A stretch of DNA of 64,000 nt from Ancylostoma caninum (lineage: Eukaryota > Nematoda > Chromadorea > Rhabditida > Ancylostomatidae), in assembly GCA_037903475.1 (NCBI GenBank), contig JBAJFG010000184.1:310001-374000 (forward strand). Reading direction: 5' to 3'. Shown here piece by piece: positions 11,819 to 22,994 of the stretch. Positions within the stretch are counted from its first letter, which is position 1. Each line of letters opens with the position of its first letter. The position numbers were made by a program, and so were the translations under genes. Below the pieces are notes generated by a model. That model made no database searches, was not told the origin of the DNA, and worked only from the letters and a program-made list of their open reading frames with translations.

Positions 11819-12220
11819 GTTAGCTCTTTCAACAGCTATGAGAGCGTTGGAACGGTTGAAAAACAAGTATGAAACATGCTCATTTTGACGTACTATTCTC
11901 ATCACCCCTCCTTACAGCTTCTCAGTTTTCGATCACTGGGTTAGAAATAAAAGCCGTGAAATCCGGAACTTTTCTGTCGTGACAATTACATCTTTTTAGG
12001 TCACCAGGTCAATGACTTCTTTTGCAATCCCAGATGCGTGTAGGTATCCATTTCGACGAGTTTGTCATGTGTCAGCCTTTGCGAAATTGATTGCCGAAAT
12101 GGACATTCCGTTTCAATCTTATAACTCGGCTCAAACAACTTTTTTCACCAGTTCAGCCCCTGTTCAGTTCAGCAGATCTTTCACAACAATCCAGTAAAGA
12201 TTGCATGCTTCCACTAAGGG

Positions 12221-12480
12221 AGGAACTGAGATTGCAAAAGTACGTGGACATGGAAGGCGATTCCAGTATGCTCCAGATCAGCAACCTCCTGCTCTCGCAG
12301 AATTGCATCAGGAGCTCAGAAAAAGATGACAGTGGAAGAGAACATGGAGGCCTCACTGCGATAATTCGAAAATCGCGTTGGCTTATCATTTGTTCGCGAC
12401 TCTTTGGAAAAGCTCAGGGAAGAGCTAGCCAGTATATTCAAACAGTTTTCGAAAGAGGAGGAAAAGTCCTACCAAAAGGT
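12221..12480 (+). pseudogene. Coiled-coil gene relic with paralogous fragment at 25.5 kb
   Basis: Between 12265 and 12480 a coil-like peptide can be followed only across one frameshift and one TAA stop: AELHQELRK, then MTVEENMEASL, then LEKLREELASIFKQFSKEEE ending near a GTCACA. Bases 12221-12330 match the reverse complement of 25472-25580, sharing CCAGATCAGCAACC and GAGGAGCTC-like blocks, so two copies of this segment exist in opposite orientation 13 kb apart. Disabled frames argue for pseudogene. Function unknown. Confidence 0.4.
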
Positions 12481-12490
12481 CACATACAAT

Positions 12491-12644
12491 ACTGCTCACG
12501 GAATCGCAAAAACCGACGGTCGCTCCGCAAATTCACCATCGCTTCGCCATAGCTTTCGAGAACTGCACCAATCAAAACGATTAGGTCACCATTCGATTCT
12601 TCTCAAGGAGATCTTCCAGATAGCGTACTTATTGTCGAGGAAAA
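12491..12644 (+). repeat. Arm 1 of a ~155-bp inverted duplication
   Basis: Matches the reverse complement of 13505-13660 at about 87%, with both copies open in the same frame (for example KTDGRSA, IAYLLSRK). Similarity stops sharply on both sides, so the arms are a segmental inverted duplication and not ends of a longer element. Confidence 0.8.
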
Positions 12645-12649
12645 CTTTT

Positions 12650-13500
12650 GGTTTGCCGGTTTTGTCCAAGTAATCGATATATCGATTGATGCCATGTAAT
12701 GGATAGGGCTATTAGTAGCTCAAACACGTGCGATGATATATTGTGAATGGGAGCAGAAACTCCCAGTGTCAAGCATCTGGAAGCTGATCTGAAGAAATTC
12801 CACACTAGTCCAAGAAAACCCAGCTTTTGCCGAAGTTGCACACTATTGCAAAGGACCGACCAAAATTAAGCAAGGAAGACTAACAGGTTCAATACAACTC
12901 TTTGTGTGCTTTACGATCTGCAAGTGCCACTGTTACAGGCCCACTAGTCTAGGTGTTACTCTTCCCCAAACTACAAATTCTCGAGCTCCGTGAAAATCTC
13001 TATGTTGAGGAAGCTACTGTTCGCTAGTAGAATGAGCTACGGATCTTCTAAGAAAATCTTATAAAGAACACCACGTACACTTCTAGAATGTGCAGATGTA
13101 GCACTTCTAGCTGACATTATTTGTTGTCTAGGACTGCACTGGCTTGGCTGAAAATTAGGCCGCCATCTTATAACCGTCTCTAGCAGCCCTAAAAAACGTT
13201 CGGACAGTGGAAACCTGTGTGCTCTGAAGAGGTCTTGAAGAGCCATATCGTGGACCAGAACGGGAAGTTTTCGAGTGATACGCACTTTTAGCTGCTGCAA
13301 GGCATCTCGGCGGACCTTGAGCATGGGAGCTTGTCGCGTTTGTGGAGACTCCGAGGTTCAGTGCTTGCCCACGAAGATCATTTCCAAAATGTTTGATTTG
13401 ATAAAAAAAACCTTTACTTGGGCGAACTATTTTGACTGCTCATGGATATCTAATGCATAAAATAATACACAATACAAAAGAATGTATTCGTGTCTAATCG
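12650..13500. other. Spacer between inverted arms; no recognised feature
   Basis: No supported exon or repeat. Contains an ATCGATATATCGAT palindrome near 12672. Confidence 0.4.
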
Positions 13501-13504
13501 AAAT

Positions 13505-13660
13505 TTTCCTCGACAATAAGTAGGCTATCTGAAAGAACTCCTTGAAAAGAATCGAATGGTGACCAAATCGTTTTGATTGGTGCACTTCTCGAAAGCTATG
13601 GCAAAGCGACGGTGACTCGGCGGAGCGACCATCGGTTTTCGTGATCGCGTGAGCAGTAGT
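13505..13660 (-). repeat. Arm 2 of the ~155-bp inverted duplication
   Basis: See 12491-12644. Differences between the arms are a mix of silent and replacement changes, giving no clear sign of selection on the shared frame. Confidence 0.8.
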
Positions 13661-13664
13661 GTAA

Positions 13665-14360
13665 GTTGGACTGAGCTTGGTTAGATCAGAGGAGATTTTG
13701 TTCGTACCTCGAAGCGGCAATTATTTTCGCAACATCCTGTTATTTGCTGTTTGATGATTGACACAAATAAACTTTACTCTTCTGTCCATACTCTTCAGTA
13801 TAGAGTTAATTAAAATCAACTTCCAAGACCATCTGGTAGGGCGTTTCTTCGTTTCTCAAACTTTCCTTCGAATTTTTATAGAGTCACGAGCGAATGATGA
13901 GCCGACGCGATTTTGGAATGATCGCCGAAGGTGTGGAGTAATCCTGCTTCAACCGTTGTTCCTTACTTGAAGCGTTATTCGTGGGCTGCTACGGACCAAA
14001 TATGAATAATCATGTGGTGCTCATATACATTTCTGAAAATCCGATTTTGTCTGTTTTCTGGAGCTACGACTAAGGTAGAAATTGCTCATGGTATAGATCG
14101 CAGAAAAAAAAAACAAAATGAAAAGATAACTAATCCATGCCGTAGGTTACTGGGAGAATGCGAATGATTTATCCGGAGAATGCGAATGATTTATCGGTTA
14201 GATAAGCTTGCGTTTGTTTTGATTTCGAATCACTAGTGGCCCCATAAGCCACGTTATTGTGCTACTTTCCGTAGTGTATTGGCCCGGTGTGGTTTTTCGT
14301 GCGCGCGCACAGGTTGTGTGAGATTCACGCCCTCAACTCGAGCTACACTATTTCACAACT
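13665..14360. other. No recognised gene; short tandem duplication
   Basis: A ~21-bp unit (GGAGAATGCGAATGATTTATC) without its first base is repeated in tandem at 14153-14195. Nothing else is supported. Confidence 0.45.
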
Positions 14361-14366
14361 GTATAT

Positions 14367-14563
14367 AGGAAGCTCCAAATGTGCGTAGTCAAGAAGGGCG
14401 TGCTCACGGCGCGGCTTTAGGCAGAGACACAGGCGCAGTGCATACTGCCACCGGTTGTCTGCAGAGTCAGAGAAGCCAGAGGCGGCATCGAGAGCGCCTG
14501 TATCTGATCAAGGAGCCGCGCCGTGGCCACGCCCCTCTTGACTGCGGACATTTGGAGCTTCCT
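14367..14563. mobile_element. MITE family M1, 197 bp
   Basis: Terminal inverted repeats of about 36 bp start AGGAAGCTCCAAATGT and end ACATTTGGAGCTTCCT. A second copy of 196 bp lies at 22404-22599 and a degenerate one may lie near 51520. The interior is GC-rich with no transposase. Confidence 0.85.
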
Positions 14564-14569
14564 GTATGT

Positions 14570-14741
14570 ATACAGTGCTGTAGATCCGCCGCGCCCTCCT
14601 CCCGCACCGCCTGAGATCACACGTGGCGTCCTGCAGGCGATCGATATTCAGCCGGTTGGCTGCGGGAACACTGCCAGCGGGACGCCACGTGTGATCTTAG
14701 GCGGTGCGAGAGGAGGACGCGGCGGTCCTACGGCATTGTAT
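14570..14741. mobile_element. MITE family M2, ~172 bp hairpin
   Basis: Arms of at least 55 bases pair: the left contains CACCGCCTGAGATCACACG and the right the complement GTGTGATCTTAGGCGGTG, with few mismatches. It lies only six bases from M1 at 14367-14563, and the pair could be one compound insertion. Confidence 0.8.
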
Positions 14742-14759
14742 CTATAATATTATTCAGTC

Positions 14760-15335
14760 CACAAAGTGCACGTAGCGTAGCGAATGAGAGAAGATAACTC
14801 ACAGAACCCGTGGATCAATTTGTTTTGTTCTTTCCATCTCTGTCTTTCGCGAGCAGCGAGCATACCAAGGACTGCGTGAAATACAGAACACAACTGCTTT
14901 TGCATTGTACAAATCACTCTGTCAATAACTCAGTGAGCCAATCATGCAAACACACCCTCAGCATTACCACTGTATGTGACTATCCCATCCTTCCAGTTCA
15001 AACCAAACTTATTCTAAAAACTTTATACTTTTCCAAAGTTTTGAACAAAAACTGAAAAAAATTATTGTGAGAAGAGAATAAGCATCACGAGCGCCTATTT
15101 CCACCAATCTTCTTTGTCATTCCTCATCGATATTCACCGACACGATGTGGCTCATTTATACTATACCGAAAAAGTTCCAAGTGATGATTAAGAAAGTTAT
15201 TAAGAAATTACAAAGCAATGAATTGAATTCGCTGACTATTCAAATTCACGTGGCCTAGGGAAGGGAGATGATCAACAGGTTGATGGGATAAATGAGTAGG
15301 AGCATAAGTTATTGGTTATTTTTCGCTTAAGCTCA
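14760..15335. other. No recognisable feature
   Basis: AT-rich, with short unrelated open frames only. Confidence 0.45.
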
Positions 15336-15339
15336 GGAA

Positions 15340-15935
15340 ACGAAGATGCTTCATGAGATTGGTGGGATACTTGAGGAGGGGTTCCACGGTGTTGGCGGGA
15401 TACATGGGGTGGGTGCGTAAATTATTGTTCGAGCTTTTGCCTGAGTTTCTGGAAAGGGAGGTAATCCACGGGGTTGGCTTGACACATGAGGTGGGAGCGC
15501 AGGTTATTTTCTAGACTTTTGCCTGAGTTTCTAGTAAGGGAGGTGGTCCACGGGGTTGGTGAGATACATGGGGTGGGTGCGCAAATTATTGTCTGGGCTT
15601 TTGCCTGAGTTTCTGGAGAGGGAGTTAATCCATGGGGTTAGCGGTTTGTGGGGTAAATGAGGTGGGTGCGTAACTTACTGTCTAGGTTTTTGCCTAAGCT
15701 TCTGGGAAGGGAGGTAATCCATGGGGTTAGAGGTTTGTGGGGTACATGAGGTGGGTGCGTAAGTTACTGTCTAGGTTTTTGCCTAAGCTTCTGGGAAGGG
15801 AGGTAATCCATAGAGATGGCGAGATACATTGGGTGGGTGCGCAATTTTTTTCTTGAGTTTTGCCTGAGTTTCTGGAAATGGAGGTAATCCACCGGGTTGG
15901 CGGGATACATGGGGTGGGTGAGCGAATTATTGTCC
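15340..15935 (+). repeat. Minisatellite C, 82/89-bp units
   Basis: About seven units each containing GCCTGAGTTTCTGG (or GCCTAAGCTTCTGG), a GGAGGTAATCCA block and a GAGGTGGGTGCG block. Spacings of the GCCT(G/A)AG motif are 82, 82, 89, 89 and 81. Confidence 0.9.
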
Positions 15936-16020
15936 AGGCTTTTGTGCGAGATAGCGATCCCGTGAGCTCCTTGGCTCAAAGTTTCACCGCATTCTATCAG
16001 CGTTGGCATTAGAGTTCGAG

Positions 16021-17214
16021 TAAAGTATCTGCAAACAAACCTAATTAAGCACTTCACTCAGTCTCGACACTTGTCTGAATAGAACTAATCTTTAGATTTT
16101 GAGAAACTCAAACTAAACACTGGCAAACAGTTTGTCGAGGAGTCACAAAATGCCAAAACTGACTGACTTTTAGACGACCACGACCTTCTTCTTTTGACGA
16201 TCAATAAGCACGTGTTCCCTTTTGGCTGAAGCCAACGCCGCTTTACCACTGAGCCAACCAGCCGAACACATGGGAAAATCCCGACCAACAGATCTCGCCA
16301 CTTCACTACTGGCCCAGTAGAACTCAAGGAAAAGTTCCGACCAATGGACCCGTGCGCCCCTTTACCAGAGACCAGCACTTGTTTACCACTGGTGGAAAAA
16401 TTCTGACCAACGGACCCGTGTGCCAATTTACCAGAGACCAGCAACTGTTTACCACTGGCTGAGTGGAACCCAAGATAAAGTCCTGACCAACAGACCCGTG
16501 TGCCCCTTTGCCTGAGATCGGCGCCTGGCGGGAAAATTCTGATCAACGAACCCGTGTGCCCCTTTACCAGAGACCAGCACCTGTTTACCACTGGCGGGAA
16601 AATTCTGACCAACGGACCCATGTGCCCCTTTACCAGAGACCAGTACCTGTTTACCACTGGCCCAGTGGAACCCAAGGGAAAGTCCTGACCAACAGACCCG
16701 TGTGCCCCTTCACCTGAGATCGGCGCCCGTTTACCATTGGCCCAGTCAAACCCAAGAAAAATGCTGACTAACAACCCATGTGCCCCTTTACCAGAGACCA
16801 GCACCTGTTTACCACTGGCCCAGTGGAACCCAAGGGAGAGTCCTGACCAACGGACCCGTGTGGTCCTTTACATGAGACCGCCTCCTGTTTACCATTAGCC
16901 CAGTCGAACCCAAGGGAAAATGCTGACCAAAGACTCATGTGTCCCTTTACCTGAGACCGGCGCCTGTTTACCACTGGCGGGAAAATTCTGACCAACGGAC
17001 CCGTGTGCCCCTTTACCAGAGACAAGCACCTGTTTACCACTGGCGGGAAAATTCTGACCAACGGACCCATGTGCCCCTTTATCAGAGACCAGTACCTGTT
17101 TACCACTGGCTGAGTGGAACCCGAGGGAAAATTCTGACCAACGGACCCATGTGTCCCTTCACCAGAGACCAGTACCTGTTTACCACTGGCCCAGTGGAAC
17201 CCAGGGGAAAGTCC
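16021..17214 (+). repeat. Copy 1 of a 1,194-bp tandem duplication
   Basis: Starts TAAAGTATCTGCAAAC and is repeated exactly 1,194 bases later. Over the first ~1.11 kb I see a single difference (CCCGTGCGC here, CCAGTGCGC in copy 2). It holds ~200 bp of unique sequence plus minisatellite B units. Confidence 0.92.
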
Positions 17215-19430
17215 TAAAGTATCTGCAAACAAACCTAATTAAGCACTTCACTCAGTCTCGACACTTGTCTGAATAGAACTAATCTTTAGATTTTGAGAAA
17301 CTCAAACTAAACACTGGCAAACAGTTTGTCGAGGAGTCACAAAATGCCAAAACTGACTGACTTTTAGACGACCACGACCTTCTTCTTTTGACGATCAATA
17401 AGCACGTGTTCCCTTTTGGCTGAAGCCAACGCCGCTTTACCACTGAGCCAACCAGCCGAACACATGGGAAAATCCCGACCAACAGATCTCGCCACTTCAC
17501 TACTGGCCCAGTAGAACTCAAGGAAAAGTTCCGACCAATGGACCAGTGCGCCCCTTTACCAGAGACCAGCACTTGTTTACCACTGGTGGAAAAATTCTGA
17601 CCAACGGACCCGTGTGCCAATTTACCAGAGACCAGCAACTGTTTACCACTGGCTGAGTGGAACCCAAGATAAAGTCCTGACCAACAGACCCGTGTGCCCC
17701 TTTGCCTGAGATCGGCGCCTGGCGGGAAAATTCTGATCAACGAACCCGTGTGCCCCTTTACCAGAGACCAGCACCTGTTTACCACTGGCGGGAAAATTCT
17801 GACCAACGGACCCATGTGCCCCTTTACCAGAGACCAGTACCTGTTTACCACTGGCCCAGTGGAACCCAAGGGAAAGTCCTGACCAACAGACCCGTGTGCC
17901 CCTTCACCTGAGATCGGCGCCCGTTTACCATTGGCCCAGTCAAACCCAAGAAAAATGCTGACTAACAACCCATGTGCCCCTTTACCAGAGACCAGCACCT
18001 GTTTACCACTGGCCCAGTGGAACCCAAGGGAGAGTCCTGACCAACGGACCCGTGTGGTCCTTTACATGAGACCGCCTCCTGTTTACCATTAGCCCAGTCG
18101 AACCCAAGGGAAAATGCTGACCAAAGACTCATGTGTCCCTTTACCTGAGACCGGCGCCTGTTTACCACTGGCGGGAAAATTCTGACCAACGGACCCGTGT
18201 GCCCCTTTACCAGAGACAAGCACCTGTTTACCACTGGCGGGAAAATTCTGACCAACGGACCCATGTGCCCCTTTATCAGAGACCAGTACCTGTTTACCAC
18301 TGGCTGAGTGGAACCCGAGGGAAAGTCCTGACCAACGGACCCATGTGCCCCTTTACCAGAGACCAGTACCTGTTTACCACTGGCTGAGTGGAACCCAAGG
18401 GAAAGTCCTGACCAACAGACCCGTGTGCCCCTTTACCTGAGATCGGCGCCTGGCGGAAAAATTCTGACCAAAGAACCCGTGTGCCCCTTTACCAGAGACC
18501 AGCACCTGTTTACCACTGGCGGGAAAATCCTGACCAACGGACCCATGTGCCCCTTTACCAGAGACCAGTACCTGTTTACCACTGGCTGAGTGGAACCCAA
18601 GGGAAAGTCCTGACCAACAGACCCGTGTGCCCCTTTACCTGAGATCGGCGCCCGTTTACCATTGACCCAGTCGAACCCAAGAAAAATGCTGACCAACGAC
18701 CCATGTGTCCTTTTACCAGAAACCAGCACCTGTTTACCACTGGCGGGAAAATTCTGACCAACGGACCCATGTGCCCCTTTACCAGAGACCAGCACCTGTT
18801 TACCACTGGCGAGAAAATTCTGACCAACGGACCCGTGTGCCCCTTTACCTGGGAAGGGCACCTGTTTACCACTGGCCCAGTCTAACCCAAGGGAAAATGC
18901 TGACCAACGACCCGTGTGCCCCTTTACCAGAGCCCAGCACCTGTTTACCACTGGCGGGAAAATTCTGACCAACGGACCCATGTGCCCCTTTACCAGAGAC
19001 CAGCACCTATTTACTACTGGCGAGAAAATTCTGACCAACGGACCCATGTGGCCCTTTACCAGAGACCAGCACCTGTTTACCACTGGCGAGAAAATTCTGA
19101 CCAACGGACCCGTGTGCCCCTTTACCTGAGAAGGGCACCCGTTTACCACTGGCCCAGTCGAACCCAAGGGAAAATGCTGACCAACGGACCCGTGTGCCCC
19201 TTTACCTGAGAAGGGCACCTGTTTACCACTGGCCCAGTCGAACCCAAGGGAAAGTCCTGACGAATGGACCCGTGTGCACCTTAGATGGGACCAGCGCTAC
19301 TTTACCACTGGCACAGCCAGCTGAACTCAAGTGAAAATCCCGACCAATGGACCCGTGTGCCTCTTTATCTGAGATCGGCGCATGTTTACCACTGGCCCAG
19401 TCAAAATCAAGGAAAAACCCCAACCGATGA
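16240..19430 (+). repeat. Minisatellite B, 66-bp units and ~80-bp variants
   Basis: Dozens of units with GACCAACGGACCCGTGTGCC, CCTTTACCAGAGACCAGCAC and TTTACCACTGGCGGG blocks; the standard spacing is 66 bases (for example 18723 to 18789). Longer variants carry GGCCCAGTCGAACCCAAGG. The 66-bp period keeps frames open for up to ~260 codons on the minus strand, repeating a KGAHGSVGQNF-type peptide. No start context, introns or non-repeat domain supports a real gene. Confidence 0.93.
17215..18408 (+). repeat. Copy 2 of the 1,194-bp tandem duplication
   Basis: See 16021-17214. After ~18324 the copies differ at a few positions per unit, so the edge of exact identity lies within the minisatellite. 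Confidence 0.92.
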
Positions 19431-19539
19431 GAACAGCGGTACCACTTCGTCTCGAAACCATGTCGCTCGGATTTTGTTGTAACGTTAATCGACATTATTA
19501 TTAGGATTATTGGGCTCCAAAGCGGATTTGCAGGGAGCC

Positions 19540-20060
19540 CCCTCCCTCTGAGAATGACTTGCTGGGTTTGAAAAATCCTCTTCTATAAATCATGGTAGTG
19601 CAACAAAATTATCTAGAGCGCAGACGTAGGGGGACAGCACGTGATCGCATGCGCTCGCCGTGAGACTCAGTTATAGACTGTGCCTGGCGAGGATGCGAAG
19701 CTGATGGGACATTCGGCCGATGTTTCGTCATAGGTGCACAGACGTAGTGGAAGTCGGGTGCATTCGGGATTTCGTGGCGGGACCACCAGCTAGCGGTCTC
19801 GAGCCCTCCAGGCGAGACAGTGTTTACAACGATTTGACATTGCGTAGCAGCAATGTACGGAGCAGAGTCGCCCCTCTGCCGGAGCTTTGTTGTTGACTTC
19901 ACTCAACTTTGGAACAGTGGGCGATAACCACTGCGAAAGAAGTGTGCATACCATGGGGGATGTATCAAAGGATTCACTCGGTGCCCAAACTTAGGATATG
20001 CTCCTTGCGCCCCTCTCTTTGAGGTCCCTTGGGGATTATGCACCTTGAGGATCCGTCTGT
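19540..20060 (-). repeat. Family-A flanking module, minus orientation
   Basis: Reverse complement matches 295-790 over about 500 bases, with recognisable blocks such as GACGGATCCT, GAGCATATCC, TCCGTACATTGCTGC and CCACTACGTCTGTGCACCT. On the minus strand 97 codons are open (19902-19609), but the copy at 480-790 breaks this frame repeatedly, so I do not call it coding. No 60-bp array of family A lies immediately beside this copy; minisatellite B does. Confidence 0.75.
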
Positions 20061-20080
20061 TTTTAACACATAACGGACAA

Positions 20081-20146
20081 TACGACCCACCGGTGGGTCG
20101 TACGGGAAGTTACGTAGAGGACAATACGACCCACCGGTGGGTCGTA
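20081..20146. repeat. Two copies of a 22-bp perfect palindrome, 44-bp period
   Basis: TACGACCCACCGGTGGGTCG followed by TA occurs at 20081-20102 and 20125-20146, each preceded by GGACAA. A similar arrangement with a different palindrome is at 37670-37729. Confidence 0.9.
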
Positions 20147-20164
20147 TCCGTTTTATCACTTTTC

Positions 20165-20690
20165 TTAGGTGGAGCTCCCCCAAATTCTGCCCCTAGGGGT
20201 TATTCTACCAGCTGAACACGGAAATGGCATCCATTTTGTACCGTAACTGCGGTACTGTAGGATTACTGTAGTCATGCTGTAGATGCTGTTGATGTATTTT
20301 CTCACAGCATCTACAGCAAATTTGAACTCATGACGTGCTGAACACAAATACGCCATCAGTCCGGCACCGTAGAGCAGTACTCTAAGGCTACTGTAGCGTT
20401 ATCGTATGGTTACTGTAGGCATACTGTAGATGCATTTTATTCACCAAATTCAGTGAAACTTTGGCAAGTGGGGTTATTTGACATGCTGAGTACGAAATTG
20501 ACATCCATTTTTTACCGTAGCGCAGTACAGTAGGGCTACCGTGGGCATACTGTAGATGCATTTTGTTCACCAAATTCAGTGAAACTTTGGCAGGTGGGGG
20601 TTTCTGACATGCTGAACACGAAAAACCAGAACTATGCAGAAATTTTGCCGGATTTTCAGTCCGGCAGCTTTGGTTGAGTTTCAACCGATT
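20165..20690. repeat. Tandem repeats of ~120-140 bp
   Basis: About three units, each with ACTGTAG-rich sequence, GCATACTGTAGATGCATTTT, CAAATTCAGTGAAACTTTGG and GACATGCTGA-ACGAAA. The GACATGCTGA-ACGAA motif also appears in the foldback at 48330-48765. Confidence 0.75.
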
Positions 20691-20792
20691 TTTGCATGGC
20701 TCTCCTCAGTGATCCCAGCCGCGACAGCCGGCTGGATCCCGAGGATAACCATGGATTTCGGGCCGTTAGGCCCGGAATCCGCGGCTGTCACC

Positions 20793-20814
20793 GGTTTAAT
20801 TACCCAAGTTTGAG
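20793..20814 (+). ncRNA. Nematode spliced leader SL1 sequence, SL RNA gene relic
   Basis: The 22 bases match the canonical nematode SL1 exon (GGTTTAATTACCCAAGTTTG plus AG) exactly, and are followed by GT as at the SL RNA splice donor. After GTA the sequence enters TACATACA microsatellite, so the Sm site and stem-loops of an SL RNA are absent. Upstream (20700-20792) is GC-rich with inverted repeats; I cannot identify a snRNA promoter. It is either a truncated SL1 RNA gene or an SL1 end carried by a retrocopied trans-spliced transcript; the retained GT favours the former. No 5S rRNA gene, a usual neighbour of SL1 genes, was seen. Confidence 0.85.
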
Positions 20815-20820
20815 GTACCT

Positions 20821-21183
20821 ACATACACGTATGCACAGATACATACATAGATACACGCATACATTCATACATAGACACATACAAACATACATACAAACAT
20901 ACATACAGGGCGGACAACTCGTCCGCACCCATCAGACGCTCCGCCCCCTCGACCAGACGCTCCGCCCACTCGCCGAATAGCCCGATTTGCCGGGATTTTC
21001 ACGGTTTTTTCGGTTTTGCTCGGTTCTCCTCGGATTTCTAGCATCTGCTCAGCCGCCAGCCCCCGCGAGACACCAGACATACATACATACATACATACAT
21101 ACATACATACATACATACATACATACATACATACATACATACATACATACATACATACATACATACATACATACATACATACA

Positions 21184-21215
<32 letters not shown>

Positions 21216-22400
21216 CATACATATACATACATATACATACATATACATACATATACATACATATACATACATATACATACATACATACATATACATACAT
21301 ATACATACATATACATACATATACATACATATACATACATATACATACATATACATACATATACATACATATACATACATATACATACATATACATACAT
21401 ATACATACATATACATACATATACATACATATACATACATATACATACATATACATACATATACATACATATACATACATATACATACATATACATACAT
21501 ATACATACATATACATACATATACATACATATACATACATATACATACATATACATACATATACATACATATACATACATATACATACATATACATACAT
21601 ATACATACATATACATACATATACATACATATACATACATATACATACATACATATACATACATATACATACATATACATACATACATATACATACATAC
21701 TCACATACATACACACATACATCCATACATACACACATTTTAGCCAAATATCTACAAAAACCCCCAAAAAATCCAAGATTTTTCGAATTTTTGGCAATTT
21801 TAAGCAACTTTAGCCAGAATTTCCACCAAAATCATACATACATACACACATACATACACACATGCATACATACAACACACATACACACATACATACACAC
21901 ATACATCCACATACATCAGCTTGAAATCCCACGAAATCCCCAAAAATCCCAAAAATTCCGATTTTTTTCGATTTTTGTCCGATTTTTCCCCAACTTTTCA
22001 GGAATTTTAGCCAGATTTCCCCTCAAATCCTCATATATACGTACATACACCCATACATACACGCATGCATTCATAAAGCATACATACATACACACATTCA
22101 TACATAGATACATAGATTTTAGAGAGAAATCGCTGAAAATCGGGATTTTTGAAAAGTGAGACCTAAACCACGCCCCCTTTTGTGCCGATTTGGCCCGATT
22201 TTTGGCATTTTGAATTCTCTCACATACATACATACATACACCCATACATACATCCGAGAGCCCGAAATTACGAATTTTCTCGAAAAAATCCGAAAGTCCG
22301 AAAAATCCGATTTTCTCATTTTTGGTGGATCCCGACTGGAATTCTTTTACACATCAACGCTCCCCCCAACATCCACTACATACATACATACACCCATACA
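20821..22400. repeat. (TACA)n / (TACATA)n microsatellite complex
   Basis: The core from ~21078 to 21720 is an almost pure array, first TACA then a 10-base ACATACATAT unit. Shorter TACA tracts continue to ~22400 and ~22610, separated by AT-rich blocks rich in CCCAAAAATCC and CCGATTTTT. Very long open frames here are repeat artefacts. Confidence 0.95.
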
Positions 22401-22403
22401 TAC

Positions 22404-22599
22404 AGGAAGCTCCAAATGTCCGCAGTCGAGAGAGGCGTGGTCAAGACGCGGCTTTACGCAGAGACACAGGCGCTCGGCATGCTGCCACTGGTTGGCTGTA
22501 GAGTCAGAGAAGCCAGAGGCAGCATAGAGAGCGCCTGTGTCTGATCAAGGAGCCGCGCCGTAGCCACGCCCTCTTGACTGCGGACATTTGGAGCTTCCT
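22404..22599. mobile_element. MITE family M1, 196 bp, inside TACA microsatellite
   Basis: Same ~36-bp termini (AGGAAGCTCCAAATGT) and interior as 14367-14563, about 85% identical by eye. ACAT microsatellite flanks both ends, so the target duplication cannot be read. Confidence 0.88.
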
Positions 22600-22604
22600 G
22601 TACA

Positions 22605-22990
22605 TACATTCATACAGACATACTACGGATTTTTAAACGTTTTACGGATTTGTAGCTAAGCCACGCCCACTTCTTATCCGATTTTCTTGGTTTCATGCTC
22701 ATTTGAAAGAGCATCCAAAACTCTACCAAAACATACATACGTACCTACCATTGAGTGTTTTTGAAGATTTGTAGCTATGCCACGCCCTTTGGACGAGCTA
22801 CACCGACGGCTATGTGACCATTCGATAGAGCTCGATGAGACGAACACATACATATATACATGTATGCCATCATATCCACATACAGCCGAGATACAGAAAC
22901 AAGCGCAAACTCGCTTTGGTCCAAAGTGGCCCTGTGCGGAAAATCTGCGTTGTCGCGAATGTGTTAAGAAGTACAATCAAATACACAGGA
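22605..22990. other. No recognised gene
   Basis: Contains two CCACGCCC-bearing blocks (22663 and 22773) and residual TACA tracts. A short open frame with a Cys-x2-Cys pair near 22945 has no supporting splice sites. Confidence 0.4.
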
Positions 22991-22994
22991 TGAA

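Noticed and set aside
16085..19218. Minus-strand frames of 239-261 codons in minisatellite B
   Set aside because: Frame is kept open only because the unit is 66 bp; content is pure repeat and is duplicated with the array.
19609..19902. 97-codon minus-strand frame with an ATG
   Set aside because: The homologous sequence at 480-790 has several stops and frameshifts in the same frame, so it is not conserved as protein.
20700..20792. GC-rich inverted repeats considered as an SL RNA promoter
   Set aside because: No element matching a known nematode proximal sequence element could be recognised by eye.
21016..22159. Open frames of up to 390 codons across the TACA microsatellite
   Set aside because: They consist of repeating Tyr/Thr/His/Ile or Met/Tyr/Val/Cys peptides dictated by the microsatellite; no splice sites or domains.
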